Assembly: GCA_049322695.1 (NCBI GenBank) | Contig: JBMORW010000027.1 | Span: 186,001 to 250,000 of the forward strand | Origin: CALGKJ01 sp049322695 | Lineage (GTDB): Bacteria; Bacillota; Clostridia; Lutisporales; Lutisporaceae | DNA: 64,000 nucleotides | Reading direction: 5' to 3' | Part shown: piece after piece, positions 43,729 through 52,046 of the stretch | Numbering within the stretch: the first letter of the stretch is position 1 | Layout of the letters: each line of letters opens with the position of its first letter | Made by a program: the position numbers and the translations under genes | Notes under the pieces: generated by a model | What the model was told of the DNA's origin: nothing | Databases searched by the model: none | What the model saw: the letters and a program-made list of their open reading frames with translations, nothing else

Positions 43729-45522
43729 TTACTTCTTAACTATTGCCTTGAAAGGACATTTTTCCATACATACTCCGCACTTTATGCATTTTGAGCTATC
43801 AATAGTGTATACTGATTTTGGCTGACCTGATATACAGGATACAGGGCATTGCTTTGCACATATACCGCAGCCCTTACACTTTTCTTCAACTACCACGTAA
43901 TTCATAAGAGCTGTACATACTCCTGAAGGGCATTTCTTATCCCTGATGTGAGCCTCATACTCATCTCTGAAATACATAAGTGTTGAAAGCACAGGGTTTG
44001 GTGCTGTCTGACCAAGTCCGCAAAGTGATGCATTCTTTATGTTCTTGGCAAGCTTTTCAAGCATTTCGATATCGCCTTCTTCACCTTTGCCTTCTGTTAT
44101 TTTATCAAGTATCTCAAGCATTCTCTTTGTGCCTTCTCTGCATGGTGTACATTTACCGCAGGACTCGTCCACTGTAAAATCAAGGAAGTATCTTGCAATA
44201 TCAACCATACAATTATCTTCATCCATTACGATAAGTCCGCCTGAGCCCATCATGGAACCAAGAGCTATAAGGTTGTCATAGTCAATTGCTACATCCAGGT
44301 GTGAAGCGGGTATACATCCGCCTGAAGGACCGCCTGTCTGTGCAGCCTTGAACTTCTTGCCGTTTGGTATTCCGCCGCCTATTTCGAATATAACCTCTCT
44401 CATTGTTGTACCCATAGGTATCTCAACAAGTCCGGTATTATTTATCTTTCCACCCAGTGCAAATACCTTCGTACCCTTTGACTTTTCTGTACCCATGCTT
44501 GCAAACCATTCAGGACCGTTTAGGAATATTGGAGGTATGTTTGCATAGGTTTCAACGTTGTTAAGTATTGTTGGCTTGCCGAAAAGACCCTTAACTGCCG
44601 GGAATGGCGGCCTTGGTCTTGGCATACCTCTTTCACCTTCGATGGAAGCAATAAGTGCTGTCTCTTCACCGCAAACGAAGGCTCCTGCACCAAGCCTTAC
44701 TTCAAGATCAAACTTGAAGCCGGTACCAAGTATATTGTCACCTAATAGTCCGTATTCTCTTGCCTGATCTATTGCTATGTTCAAGCGTTTAACAGCTATT
44801 GGATATTCTGCTCTGCAATATATATATCCTTGATCTGCACCAATTGCAAATGCAGCTATTGTCATTGCTTCAATTACTGAATGCGGGTCTCCCTCAAGTA
44901 CGCTTCTGTCCATGAATGCACCCGGGTCTCCTTCGTCAGCATTACATAAAACGTATTTTTTGTCATTAACTGATTTTGAAGCAAATTCCCACTTCATACC
45001 TGTTGGGAAGCCGCCGCCCCCTCTTCCTCTGAGGCCTGACTGCTTGACAACATCAATAACTTCTGCAGGCTTCATGCCTGTAAGTACCTTCTCTAGAGCC
45101 TTATAACCGTCAAAAGCTATATATTCATCGATGTTCTCGGGATTTATAACTCCGCAGTTTCTCAAAGCAACTCTTATCTGCTTCTTATAGAAATCAACCT
45201 CATCAATTGACTTTATAGTGTCTTCTGCTATAGTTTCAGAATAAAGCAGTCTCTTCACTATTCTTCCCTTTAGAAGATGCTCCTTAACTATTTCTTCTAC
45301 ATCCTCAGGCTTTACCTGGCTGTAGAAGGAAGCCTCAGGGTATATTATAACAACCGGTCCTAATGCGCAAAGACCGAAGCAACCTGTTCTTTCAACTACA
45401 ACTTCATTTTCCAGACCATGCTTTTTAAGCTCTGTCTCAAAGTTTTGTGCGATTTGCTCAGACCCCGCAGAATTACATCCGGTACCTTTACAAATCATTA
45501 CATGAGAACGATACATCTCCAT
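43729..45522 (-). CDS. nuoF: NuoF/HydB-type subunit of [FeFe] hydrogenase or NADH dehydrogenase
   Basis: A 597-residue flavoprotein. An N-terminal thioredoxin-like [2Fe-2S] domain (about 5-95, with CKGTGC and CFGLC) precedes the NADH/FMN-binding core (GLRGRGGGGFPTGMKW near 170). The N3-type [4Fe-4S] motif SCGKCTPCREG is near 460 and two ferredoxin motifs form the C-terminus (CKGCGICAKQC, CIKCGVCMEKC). This domain set is that of HydB in electron-bifurcating or NADH-linked hydrogenases. The catalytic HydA is not downstream. GGAGG lies before the ATG. It is the last gene of a four-gene operon. Confidence 0.92.
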   Translation of the reverse strand: MEMYRSHVMICKGTGCNSAGSEQIAQNFETELKKHGLENEVVVERTGCFGLCALGPVVIIYPEASFYSQVKPEDVEEIVKEHLLKGRIVKRLLYSETIAEDTIKSIDEVDFYKKQIRVALRNCGVINPENIDEYIAFDGYKALEKVLTGMKPAEVIDVVKQSGLRGRGGGGFPTGMKWEFASKSVNDKKYVLCNADEGDPGAFMDRSVLEGDPHSVIEAMTIAAFAIGADQGYIYCRAEYPIAVKRLNIAIDQAREYGLLGDNILGTGFKFDLEVRLGAGAFVCGEETALIASIEGERGMPRPRPPFPAVKGLFGKPTILNNVETYANIPPIFLNGPEWFASMGTEKSKGTKVFALGGKINNTGLVEIPMGTTMREVIFEIGGGIPNGKKFKAAQTGGPSGGCIPASHLDVAIDYDNLIALGSMMGSGGLIVMDEDNCMVDIARYFLDFTVDESCGKCTPCREGTKRMLEILDKITEGKGEEGDIEMLEKLAKNIKNASLCGLGQTAPNPVLSTLMYFRDEYEAHIRDKKCPSGVCTALMNYVVVEEKCKGCGICAKQCPVSCISGQPKSVYTIDSSKCIKCGVCMEKCPFKAIVKK

Positions 45523-45559
45523 TTATATTTACCTCCTAACAGTTTCTAACTGAGTATAA

Positions 45560-45928
45560 CTATTTTTCTTCAGCACCTATAGTGTATTCTTCAACAACCT
45601 TGCCCTGCATGACATGCTCGTTAACTATTCTCAACGCTTTTGCAGAAGTAACCTTGACATATGTTACTTTATCTTCACCAGGTCTGTATACTTCAACGAT
45701 AGGTTCCAATCTGCACATTCCTATGCAGCCTGTTTGCGCTACCATTACATCTGACAGGTTGTTCTTCTTCACTTCGTCCATCACTGTCAGGAGGACAGGT
45801 CTTGCGCCTGCAGCAATACCACATGTTGCCATACCTACAACCACTCTGGTTCCTGATCTATCTTTTCTTATGTTGATAGTTTCAAGCGTTTTCTTTCTTA
45901 TTTCTTCCAAATCCTTGATTGATTTCAT
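45560..45928 (-). CDS. Thioredoxin-like [2Fe-2S] ferredoxin (hydrogenase-associated)
   Basis: A 122-residue protein with cysteines in MATCGIAAGA and QTGCIGMCRLEP, the four-Cys pattern of thioredoxin-like [2Fe-2S] ferredoxins. This type sits between NuoE and NuoF in clostridial hydrogenase operons and is probably an electron-transfer partner. GGAGGGG precedes the ATG. Confidence 0.88.
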   Translation of the reverse strand: MKSIKDLEEIRKKTLETINIRKDRSGTRVVVGMATCGIAAGARPVLLTVMDEVKKNNLSDVMVAQTGCIGMCRLEPIVEVYRPGEDKVTYVKVTSAKALRIVNEHVMQGKVVEEYTIGAEEK

Positions 45929-45930
45929 TA

Positions 45931-46497
45931 CTACACCCCTCCACTTATATTACTCAATCCTTCTGTCATATAATCCTTTATCCAGTTCAATACATCCGGC
46001 TCAGATAATGAAACATCCTCACCCAGCACTTGTTTCACTTCTCTTGTATCAAAACAGAACTCCCTAAGACCGGACTCTCTGTTATTAATGGAATGCTTAT
46101 ATAAAAAGTCAGTATAAGTACTGCATAATATCAAGCTAATCATGGTTTCCACCATGTTTCCAATAGGTACTCTGTCTATGTGGCTGTGTCTAAAGTAAGC
46201 GCTCAGCTTTGTCCCCACATTAACTTCTGAAGTTATTGTCAAGTCGCCGTCACATAGCTGACATGCAGCCAGCATAAGCGAAATACCAAGTCCAACTCTT
46301 CTGCTGGTTCGTGTAGTCACGAAAGGATCCTTGACCTTCTTCAGCAGCTCCTCATTCATACCCTTACCATTGTCATTAATTACGATTGTCAATAAGTCCT
46401 TTACCAGATCTTCTTCTATTTTTATTTCAACTAAAGTAGCTTCAGCCGAAATAGAATTCTGTACTAAATCCAAAATATGAAGTGAGAGTTCCTTCAT
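45931..46497 (-). CDS. GHKL-type ATPase domain protein in hydrogenase operon
   Basis: A 188-residue protein. The N-terminal 110 residues are a HATPase_c fold with an N-box (LDLVQNSISAEA), DNGKGM G1 and GLGISL G2. The remainder is a helical part of unknown function. There is no DHp histidine, so it is not a complete histidine kinase. It has no clear ribosome site and starts right after the nuoE stop, so translation is coupled. Such ATPases recur in clostridial hydrogenase operons without a known role. Confidence 0.85.
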   Translation of the reverse strand: MKELSLHILDLVQNSISAEATLVEIKIEEDLVKDLLTIVINDNGKGMNEELLKKVKDPFVTTRTSRRVGLGISLMLAACQLCDGDLTITSEVNVGTKLSAYFRHSHIDRVPIGNMVETMISLILCSTYTDFLYKHSINNRESGLREFCFDTREVKQVLGEDVSLSEPDVLNWIKDYMTEGLSNISGGV

Positions 46498-46499
46498 GA

Positions 46500-46970
46500 T
46501 TAGTATTTTTTAATTATATCAGCTATGTCTTCCGGAACCAGCTTTCCATATACATCATCATTGATCATGATTACCGGAGCCAATCCGCAGCACCCTAAAC
46601 ATCTTGTCGCTTCCAGAGTAAACTTTCCATCTTCAGTAGTATCACCCGGCTCTACCTTAAGTGACTTTTTCAGCTCGTCGAGTATGCCTTGTGAGTTCTT
46701 TACATAGCAAGCTGTACCCATACATACGCCTATTGTATACTTTCCTCTCGGCTTGAGAGTGAATCTGGAGTAGAAGGTCGCTACTCCGTAGATTTCTGCC
46801 ATAGGAATATCAAGTGCCTCTGAAATCCTCTTTTGAGCTTCCTCAGGAAGATATCCGAAAAGCTCTTGAGTTTCATTGAGAACTGGCATAAGAGGTCCTT
46901 GCTTTCCTTTGTACTCGTTTATAATATGCTCTAACTTGTCCATTTTTTCTTTAAAGGTCATTTCAGCCAT
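46500..46970 (-). CDS. nuoE: NuoE/HydC-type [2Fe-2S] subunit
   Basis: A 156-residue 24-kDa-type subunit with helical N-terminal region and thioredoxin-like [2Fe-2S] domain. The four cysteines are in CMGTAC and CLGCC. EIYGVATFYSRF is the family motif. AAGGAGGG precedes the ATG at 46970; an upstream ATG in a 9-codon extension lacks a site. It is the first gene of the operon nuoE-GHKL-ferredoxin-nuoF. Confidence 0.93.
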   Translation of the reverse strand: MAEMTFKEKMDKLEHIINEYKGKQGPLMPVLNETQELFGYLPEEAQKRISEALDIPMAEIYGVATFYSRFTLKPRGKYTIGVCMGTACYVKNSQGILDELKKSLKVEPGDTTEDGKFTLEATRCLGCCGLAPVIMINDDVYGKLVPEDIADIIKKY

Positions 46971-47306
46971 TAAAGAGTTCCCTCCTTCAAAATACATGTT
47001 CTAAATATATCTAATTGACAGAAATTTATCAATTAAATAGCTCCAAAGACTATTGTAACATAAACAAATTATTTTTTTAACAAAAATTTTAATTTTTTGT
47101 GTATATTTTTTTGTTTTTTTATAAAAACAGATTTTTCTAATAAGATTTCTGCCAAGTACATCTGAAATATTGTATTTATGCGATAATTCAAAATTTAAGC
47201 ACACTTTTCACATGTAGAAATCCATGAAGTGTGCTCTGTACACTATTAAATATTAAAGTTGATTTATAATTCTTGTTATGTCTTTAACGTTAAATTTATG
47301 ACATTT
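46971..47306 (-). other. AT-rich intergenic region before the hydrogenase operon
   Basis: These 336 bp contain no convincing gene; an AT-rich 67-codon frame at 47001-47204 is not supported. The stretch holds a hairpin near the PHP gene and a perfect Rex-type half site, TTGTTAA on the minus strand at 47083-47077. It probably carries the operon promoter. Confidence 0.6.
47198..47235 (-). terminator. Hairpin after the PHP gene
   Basis: Arms 47198-47206 and 47227-47235 (AGCACACTT/AAGTGTGCT) have nine perfect pairs and a 20-nt loop. On the minus strand it is followed by TTAAATTTTG. Further complementarity (CATG) lies within the loop. Confidence 0.6.
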
Positions 47307-48029
47307 TTATAGGCCGGCAAAATCGTCCAGCTTGGCAAAAAGTTCACTGACACTTAAACAATCAAGCTCGATAAAGAACTCTCTTTCGCTTATGTCCCAT
47401 AGATAGTGAGCATCAGAAGATATAATGTAATTGTACCTTTTCAGAAAGCTCCATTTCGTAAAAATACTCTCAGGCTGGATCTTCTTTGAAAGCTCAATGG
47501 TCTTTACCTTGAGTGCAGGAGGTATAAATCCGAGGTTGCTGATAATACTGAAGCCAGACTTGTCTATGTGGGCCGGTATGCATATCCCTCCAAGACCTCT
47601 TGTCAGTGTAAACACATCGTTAATTGACAATATGGTTGATGAAAGCAGAAGCTTGTCTATTTTCGACACTACCTCATCTTCTGCATTGAATACCAGCTGA
47701 CTTCCAAATACCTCCTCATTATTTTTTATGTCCGGAAGACTGTTGTACACTATCTCTCCTAACTTCATGGCGCTTTCAATTTTTTTGAACAGACATATTA
47801 CATGAACTTCTTCCTTAGTCTGAACCTCCATTCCCGGTATCACCATCAGCCCGTTTCTGTGAGCTACCTCCATAACAGCAGGTATATTCTCACAGGAGTT
47901 ATGATCAGTTATGGCAATGATATCCAAGCCCTTTAGCAAAGCCATATTCACAATGTTGTTCGGAGTCATGTCTTCATCACTGCAGGGTGACAGCGCTGTA
48001 TGAATATGAAAATCAACAGCAAATTCCAT
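47307..48029 (-). CDS. PHP-domain phosphoesterase
   Basis: A 240-residue PHP protein. Metal-binding residues appear in DFHIHTALSPCSD, ITDHNS and PGMEVQTKEEVHV, with further His in CIPAHIDKS and SSDAHYLWD. PHP enzymes hydrolyse phosphate esters or nucleotides; the substrate here is unknown. It is the last gene of a six-gene run that includes DRTGG, HydS-like and ATPase proteins. The start is ATG with a weak AGG site. Confidence 0.85.
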   Translation of the reverse strand: MEFAVDFHIHTALSPCSDEDMTPNNIVNMALLKGLDIIAITDHNSCENIPAVMEVAHRNGLMVIPGMEVQTKEEVHVICLFKKIESAMKLGEIVYNSLPDIKNNEEVFGSQLVFNAEDEVVSKIDKLLLSSTILSINDVFTLTRGLGGICIPAHIDKSGFSIISNLGFIPPALKVKTIELSKKIQPESIFTKWSFLKRYNYIISSDAHYLWDISEREFFIELDCLSVSELFAKLDDFAGL

Positions 48030-48030
48030 A

Positions 48031-48369
48031 TTACTTACCTATGCCCAAAGTATGAAGAGCTACTGCAATATTAAAAGAGCTGCGTGATGATGATAGCACA
48101 GGTATGCCTTCCTCATCTGCTTTAGTCAGTGAATCAGCTTCCACCTCAATATCTTCAGGAACGATTATGCACCCAAGCTCCAGTAATGATGCCACGGCAA
48201 TTATATTAGAATGCGTCATTACCGTAATCCATGCATCATTCTTTTTGGCATGAGCCATTACCCAGCTCAATAAATCGCAAATATAAACTCCCTCTATTTC
48301 ATTATCCATGGCTGTACTGCCAGCCAAGACCTTTAAATCAAGCTTCTCACAAATATCTCTCAGCAACAT
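48031..48369 (-). CDS. DRTGG-domain protein
   Basis: A 112-residue protein formed of one DRTGG domain (MLLRDICEKLDLKVLAG, GVYICDLLSWVMAHAKKNDAWITVMTHSNIIAVA). The domain is usually found attached to CBS or phosphotransacetylase proteins and may bind nucleotides, but has no proven role. AAGGAG precedes the ATG. It follows the HydS-like gene. Confidence 0.8.
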   Translation of the reverse strand: MLLRDICEKLDLKVLAGSTAMDNEIEGVYICDLLSWVMAHAKKNDAWITVMTHSNIIAVASLLELGCIIVPEDIEVEADSLTKADEEGIPVLSSSRSSFNIAVALHTLGIGK

Positions 48370-48373
48370 TTTA

Positions 48374-49660
48374 TCACTCCTTTGCGGTTTTCTTTTTGCT
48401 TCGGAAATTCTCCATGGTTTTTACAATGCAAACTGACCTTGGGTTTTCACCCTTGACAATATCCTCTGCAAAAGCTTTGCAGGTAGGGGCGCCGCATACA
48501 CCACAGTCAAGACCAGGAAGATATTTCAGAATCTCCTTTATCATTTCCATTTTCTTAATGGATTTTGAAATGTCGGTATCCAGCTGCATTATGGTTCTGG
48601 GCTCTATTTCCTCAGTCAATCTGATTAATCCGTCCTCATAAAACCTTATGGCATCTTTTATATACTCGTCAGTATACTGTGCAGGAGGCAGTTCTTTGGC
48701 AAGTGCCCTTATTCTGTTTCTGGATATAAATGAATTCTCAATTGTCAGAGGACCGCCAACACAGCCTCCCAAGCAAGCCATTCCTTCAAAAAATTGTAGT
48801 CCCTCCAGCTTATCCATTTCTATTTCTTCCAGCACTTTTATCACTTCACCTATTCCGTCGACAGCCAAATAGTTATCCATTCCTATAGCTTTTGACTGAC
48901 CGCCGATAATCGGCCACAGCAGAGAATTGCTTGTACTCCTCACCAGTTTTTCTGCCGGACCGCTGTTTAGGTTTCTCAAAATCTCACCAAACACGGCTTT
49001 CATAGATACTACTCCATCCACATAGGATTTTTCTATCCCCAGAGGATTTCTGATACTGGTCACTCTAGCTGTGCATGGAGAAATGAATACTACCCCTATT
49101 TCACCAATATTCAAGCCCGTTTTCTGTACCGCTTCCTGTTTAGCAAGCCTTGCTGTTATTTCAATGGGGGTTTCTATGTCCAATATGTTTGGAAGCAAAT
49201 CAGGAAATCTTATCTGTATAAGCCTGAGTATAGCCGGACAGCTTGAATTGATTAATGGCTTAGCATGATTTCCTTTTAAAATATGGTTTTTGACTACTGC
49301 ATTTATTATCTCAGAGCCTGAAGTCGCTTCATATACATCGTCAAAACCAAGCTTCTTTACAGCAGTCAGCATTTCATCTATTCCTACCTTACCCGAAAAC
49401 TGCCCGTAAAGTACCAGAGACGGTATAGCAATAGTATATTTGAATCTTTTTATTATATCCAAATTATCAGCTACTGCACTTTTTGCATGATTCGGACATA
49501 TTCTTATACATTCGCCGCAGTCTATGCATTTTTCCCCGATTATTCTGGCTTTTCCATCCCTCAGCCTGATGGCCTCAGTAGGACAAACCTTCAGGCAGCT
49601 GGTACATCCGATGCATCTGTCCTCCTGTAGTATAACGGAATGGAAGTACTTATTGTCCAT
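48374..49660 (-). CDS. HydS-like iron-only hydrogenase-domain protein
   Basis: A 428-residue protein. Two N-terminal ferredoxin motifs (CIGCTSC, CIDCGEC) are followed by an [FeFe]-hydrogenase large-subunit-like domain (about 70-330) and a C-terminal CGVCGAPTC [4Fe-4S] domain. The four cysteines that hold the H-cluster [4Fe-4S] are present: C141, C196, C296 and C300. The proton-relay Cys of TSCCP is Ser (NSSCP, S140) and the Lys of MPCxxK is Arg (R199). This pattern fits group C/D sensory or uncharacterised hydrogenases, not a housekeeping one. GCAGGTG precedes the ATG. Adjacent genes encode ATPase, DRTGG and PHP proteins. Confidence 0.85.
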   Translation of the reverse strand: MDNKYFHSVILQEDRCIGCTSCLKVCPTEAIRLRDGKARIIGEKCIDCGECIRICPNHAKSAVADNLDIIKRFKYTIAIPSLVLYGQFSGKVGIDEMLTAVKKLGFDDVYEATSGSEIINAVVKNHILKGNHAKPLINSSCPAILRLIQIRFPDLLPNILDIETPIEITARLAKQEAVQKTGLNIGEIGVVFISPCTARVTSIRNPLGIEKSYVDGVVSMKAVFGEILRNLNSGPAEKLVRSTSNSLLWPIIGGQSKAIGMDNYLAVDGIGEVIKVLEEIEMDKLEGLQFFEGMACLGGCVGGPLTIENSFISRNRIRALAKELPPAQYTDEYIKDAIRFYEDGLIRLTEEIEPRTIMQLDTDISKSIKKMEMIKEILKYLPGLDCGVCGAPTCKAFAEDIVKGENPRSVCIVKTMENFRSKKKTAKE

Positions 49661-50092
49661 CTAATCACCTGCCCTCAATACTATCTCCATGGTAATTGTT
49701 GTTCCTACACCAACTTCTGAATCCACTTTAAATCTATCTGTACATTTTTTCATATTTGGCAGACCCATGCCTGCACCAAAGCCCATTTCTCTTATTTTTT
49801 CGGTAGCAGTTGAATAGCCTTCCTGCATAGCCAATTCTATATTGGCTATGCCCGGTCCTTTATCCTTGGCAATCACCCTAATAAACTCTGGATCTATTTC
49901 CAGCTCCATATGACCTCCAAGGGAGTGAATTACTATGTTTATTTCCGCTTCATATGCAGCAATGGCAAGTCTTCTTATAACACCTGAGTCGATGCCAAGC
50001 TGCCTGAGTATTTTCTTTATGCTGCTGGACGCTTCGCCTGCTCTGACAAAATCATCCTTTTCTATTTCAAACGTATACTTCATGGTTTCCAT
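49661..50092 (-). CDS. RsbW-like anti-sigma/serine kinase ATPase
   Basis: A 143-residue single-domain GHKL ATPase. The N-box is in AIAAYEAEINIVIHS, and DKGPGI and GFGAGMGLPNMKK are the G1 and G2 boxes. Proteins of this type bind sigma factors or anti-sigma antagonists and phosphorylate Ser residues. TGGAGGT lies before the ATG at 50092. It is immediately upstream of the HydS-like gene and downstream of a DRTGG gene. Confidence 0.85.
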   Translation of the reverse strand: METMKYTFEIEKDDFVRAGEASSSIKKILRQLGIDSGVIRRLAIAAYEAEINIVIHSLGGHMELEIDPEFIRVIAKDKGPGIANIELAMQEGYSTATEKIREMGFGAGMGLPNMKKCTDRFKVDSEVGVGTTITMEIVLRAGD

Positions 50093-50140
50093 TAGCGCAA
50101 CCTCCAAAATCCATGCATTGTTTTACGCTCCTCAAACAGC

Positions 50141-50491
50141 CTAGTCAAGCTTGATACCTTCCAAACCATTACTGAAAAGCTTGCCTGAAGCGGTGTACAT
50201 GGTGTCTTTTGTTGAGAACAGAACCATGTTGTTTTGCTTTGCCAACTCTATAATTTCAGGCTCAGGTACTTTTCCTCTTACAAAAACTATAGCATTGAGA
50301 TCCGCCATTTCAGCAGTTCTAATTACCTGTGAATTTGTAAGACCCGTCAAAAGTATGGTTTTTCCTTTTACATATGCAAGAACATCACTCATCAAATCAG
50401 AGCCAAATGCATAAGCAACTTCAGTATCAATAAACTCCCCTCCGCACAAAATAGCGGCTTGAAGAATCTCTCTTATCTCACAAAGCTTCAT
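50141..50491 (-). CDS. DRTGG-domain protein (second copy)
   Basis: A 116-residue DRTGG protein (MKLCEIREILQAAILCGG, AYAFGSDLMSDVLAYVKGKTILLTGLTNSQVIRTA). It is paralogous to the copy at 48031-48369 and the first gene of the HydS cluster. GGGAGG precedes the ATG. Confidence 0.8.
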   Translation of the reverse strand: MKLCEIREILQAAILCGGEFIDTEVAYAFGSDLMSDVLAYVKGKTILLTGLTNSQVIRTAEMADLNAIVFVRGKVPEPEIIELAKQNNMVLFSTKDTMYTASGKLFSNGLEGIKLD

Positions 50492-50503
50492 ATATTATCC
50501 TCC

Positions 50504-51322
50504 CTATAGTTCATTTCTAAATCTTTTTATTTCCTCCAGCTGATTTAAAATACTGTTCTGAAAACCAAAATAGCCGGAGATCGAGTTGTAGTCCAGAGAG
50601 TACTTCTGTAGATTAGTATGAAAAGCTTTATATGCCGCTAAATCTATCGGAGCATTATCAGAGCTTGCAGTGTTAAGCTCCTCTACACGTCTTCTCAAGT
50701 CTCCCTGCATATTGAGTAATGCTTCTGTTTTCCTGTTCCATTCTTCTTTGGCTGCTGCATCTGTATTTTCTTCAATATGATATAAGCATAGATACATTTT
50801 TTGATACAAAATATCTGTTAAGGTGTTTTCTATTTCTCTAATCTTATCTGTCAAATTTTCAGCTTCGTCGTTATAGCCAAATTTGAAGGCTGGTATATGT
50901 ACTTCTGTAATACTGCTGTCAACCTCATATTTCAGCAAAAACCTCCTGACAGCTTCAGCTGATTCCAAATCGCCGAAGGCACCGAAGGTTACGATAAAGC
51001 CTTTTTCCTTCAGAACAAACGCATTGAGATTTCTTGCCTTTAAGGCTTCCACACTATCTTTTGCTCTTTCATAATCATCATACCTGCTTATATCCAATCT
51101 GTAAAGTTTCATGGCATTTGTTTCGAATATATTATTAAATATTTCTTTTGAGGCATCGCTTTTTAGGCCGTCTGTGCCTGTTGAGCTTTGCGGACTGAAA
51201 ATATTTGTTATAAGCAATGATGCACTATAAGCGGTTATTGGTATTATCACAAAAATCACAAGCAACACAGTCACGATTTTGTTACGCTTTTTCTTAAGCT
51301 TTAATGTTCTGCTGGCTCTCAT
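50504..51322 (-). CDS. Membrane protein with SPOR-like domain
   Basis: A 272-residue bitopic protein. A basic N-terminus (RTLKLKKKRNK) precedes one transmembrane helix (about 18-40). A SPOR-like repeat is at about 70-140 (DDYERAKDSVEALKARN, GFIVTFGAFGDLESAEAVRRFL). A C-terminal helical half contains a possible coiled coil. SPOR domains bind denuded septal peptidoglycan. Assignment of the domain is moderate. GAGGTG precedes the ATG at 51322. Confidence 0.7.
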   Translation of the reverse strand: MRASRTLKLKKKRNKIVTVLLVIFVIIPITAYSASLLITNIFSPQSSTGTDGLKSDASKEIFNNIFETNAMKLYRLDISRYDDYERAKDSVEALKARNLNAFVLKEKGFIVTFGAFGDLESAEAVRRFLLKYEVDSSITEVHIPAFKFGYNDEAENLTDKIREIENTLTDILYQKMYLCLYHIEENTDAAAKEEWNRKTEALLNMQGDLRRRVEELNTASSDNAPIDLAAYKAFHTNLQKYSLDYNSISGYFGFQNSILNQLEEIKRFRNEL

Positions 51323-51419
51323 ACATTCCACCTCACATACACACTTACATAATATACAAATTAAAATTTATTGATAGACAAGCTGCTTTGTAATAAAATT
51401 AAGAAAAGGAGTGAGACTA

Positions 51420-51992
51420 ATGTCTAAAATATTGAATAGCATATTAAGACAAAAGCTGCTCGAAATCCAAAGCCAGCTGCCTCCCTATGTAAAACTGCTA
51501 AGAGACAAGCCTCAAGTATTTAGCTCTGTTTTAAATAAAGAATTGGATACCAGTTCGACAGTTGAAACAAATCCTGCGGGTTCAAATTACTATAACGACA
51601 TTGATTATAACAGCGATTACAGCTCCTTAGTAGATGCCGCCTCCAGAAAGTATAACATAAGCAGTAATATTATCAACGCCGTTATAAAGGCAGAGTCCAA
51701 CTATAATTCAAAGGCTGTTTCCAAGGCAGGAGCCATGGGACTGATGCAACTCATGCCTGACACAGCAAAAGGTTTGGGGGTTACTGATCCCTTTGACCCG
51801 GCACAAAACATTGACGGCGGCGTCAGATATCTCAAAGAAATGCTGAGGCAGTTCGGTGGAAATCTCGAACTGGCTCTGGCTGCATATAATGCCGGACCCG
51901 GCAATGTAAAAAAATATGGAGGTATTCCTCCCTTTGACGAGACACAGAACTATGTAAAAAAAATAATGTCCGCATTAAAAAACAAGCTGTAA
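51420..51992 (+). CDS. Lytic transglycosylase-like protein (SLT)
   Basis: A 190-residue protein with a C-terminal SLT domain (about 75-190). Catalytic Glu is in NAVIKAESNYNS and family motifs GAMGLMQLMPDT and AYNAGPGNV follow. No signal peptide is seen, so it may be secreted by another route or act in sporulation. AAAAGGAG precedes the ATG at 51420. It is divergent from the SPOR-like gene. Confidence 0.88.
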   Translation: MSKILNSILRQKLLEIQSQLPPYVKLLRDKPQVFSSVLNKELDTSSTVETNPAGSNYYNDIDYNSDYSSLVDAASRKYNISSNIINAVIKAESNYNSKAVSKAGAMGLMQLMPDTAKGLGVTDPFDPAQNIDGGVRYLKEMLRQFGGNLELALAAYNAGPGNVKKYGGIPPFDETQNYVKKIMSALKNKL

Positions 51993-52009
51993 ATATTTGC
52001 TGCTGCATT

Positions 52010-52037
52010 AAAATAACTCCTGTTCGGGAGTTATTTT
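52010..52037 (+). terminator. Terminator after the transglycosylase gene
   Basis: AAAATAACTCC/GGAGTTATTTT (52010-52020 with 52027-52037) forms an 11-bp stem with T run; the reverse strand is also U-rich. Confidence 0.85.
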
Positions 52038-52046
52038 GCTTTTCTA

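Noticed and set aside
47001..47204. A 67-codon minus-strand frame upstream of nuoE
   Set aside because: It is extremely AT- and Lys/Ile-rich, lacks a ribosome binding site, and lies in probable promoter and terminator DNA.
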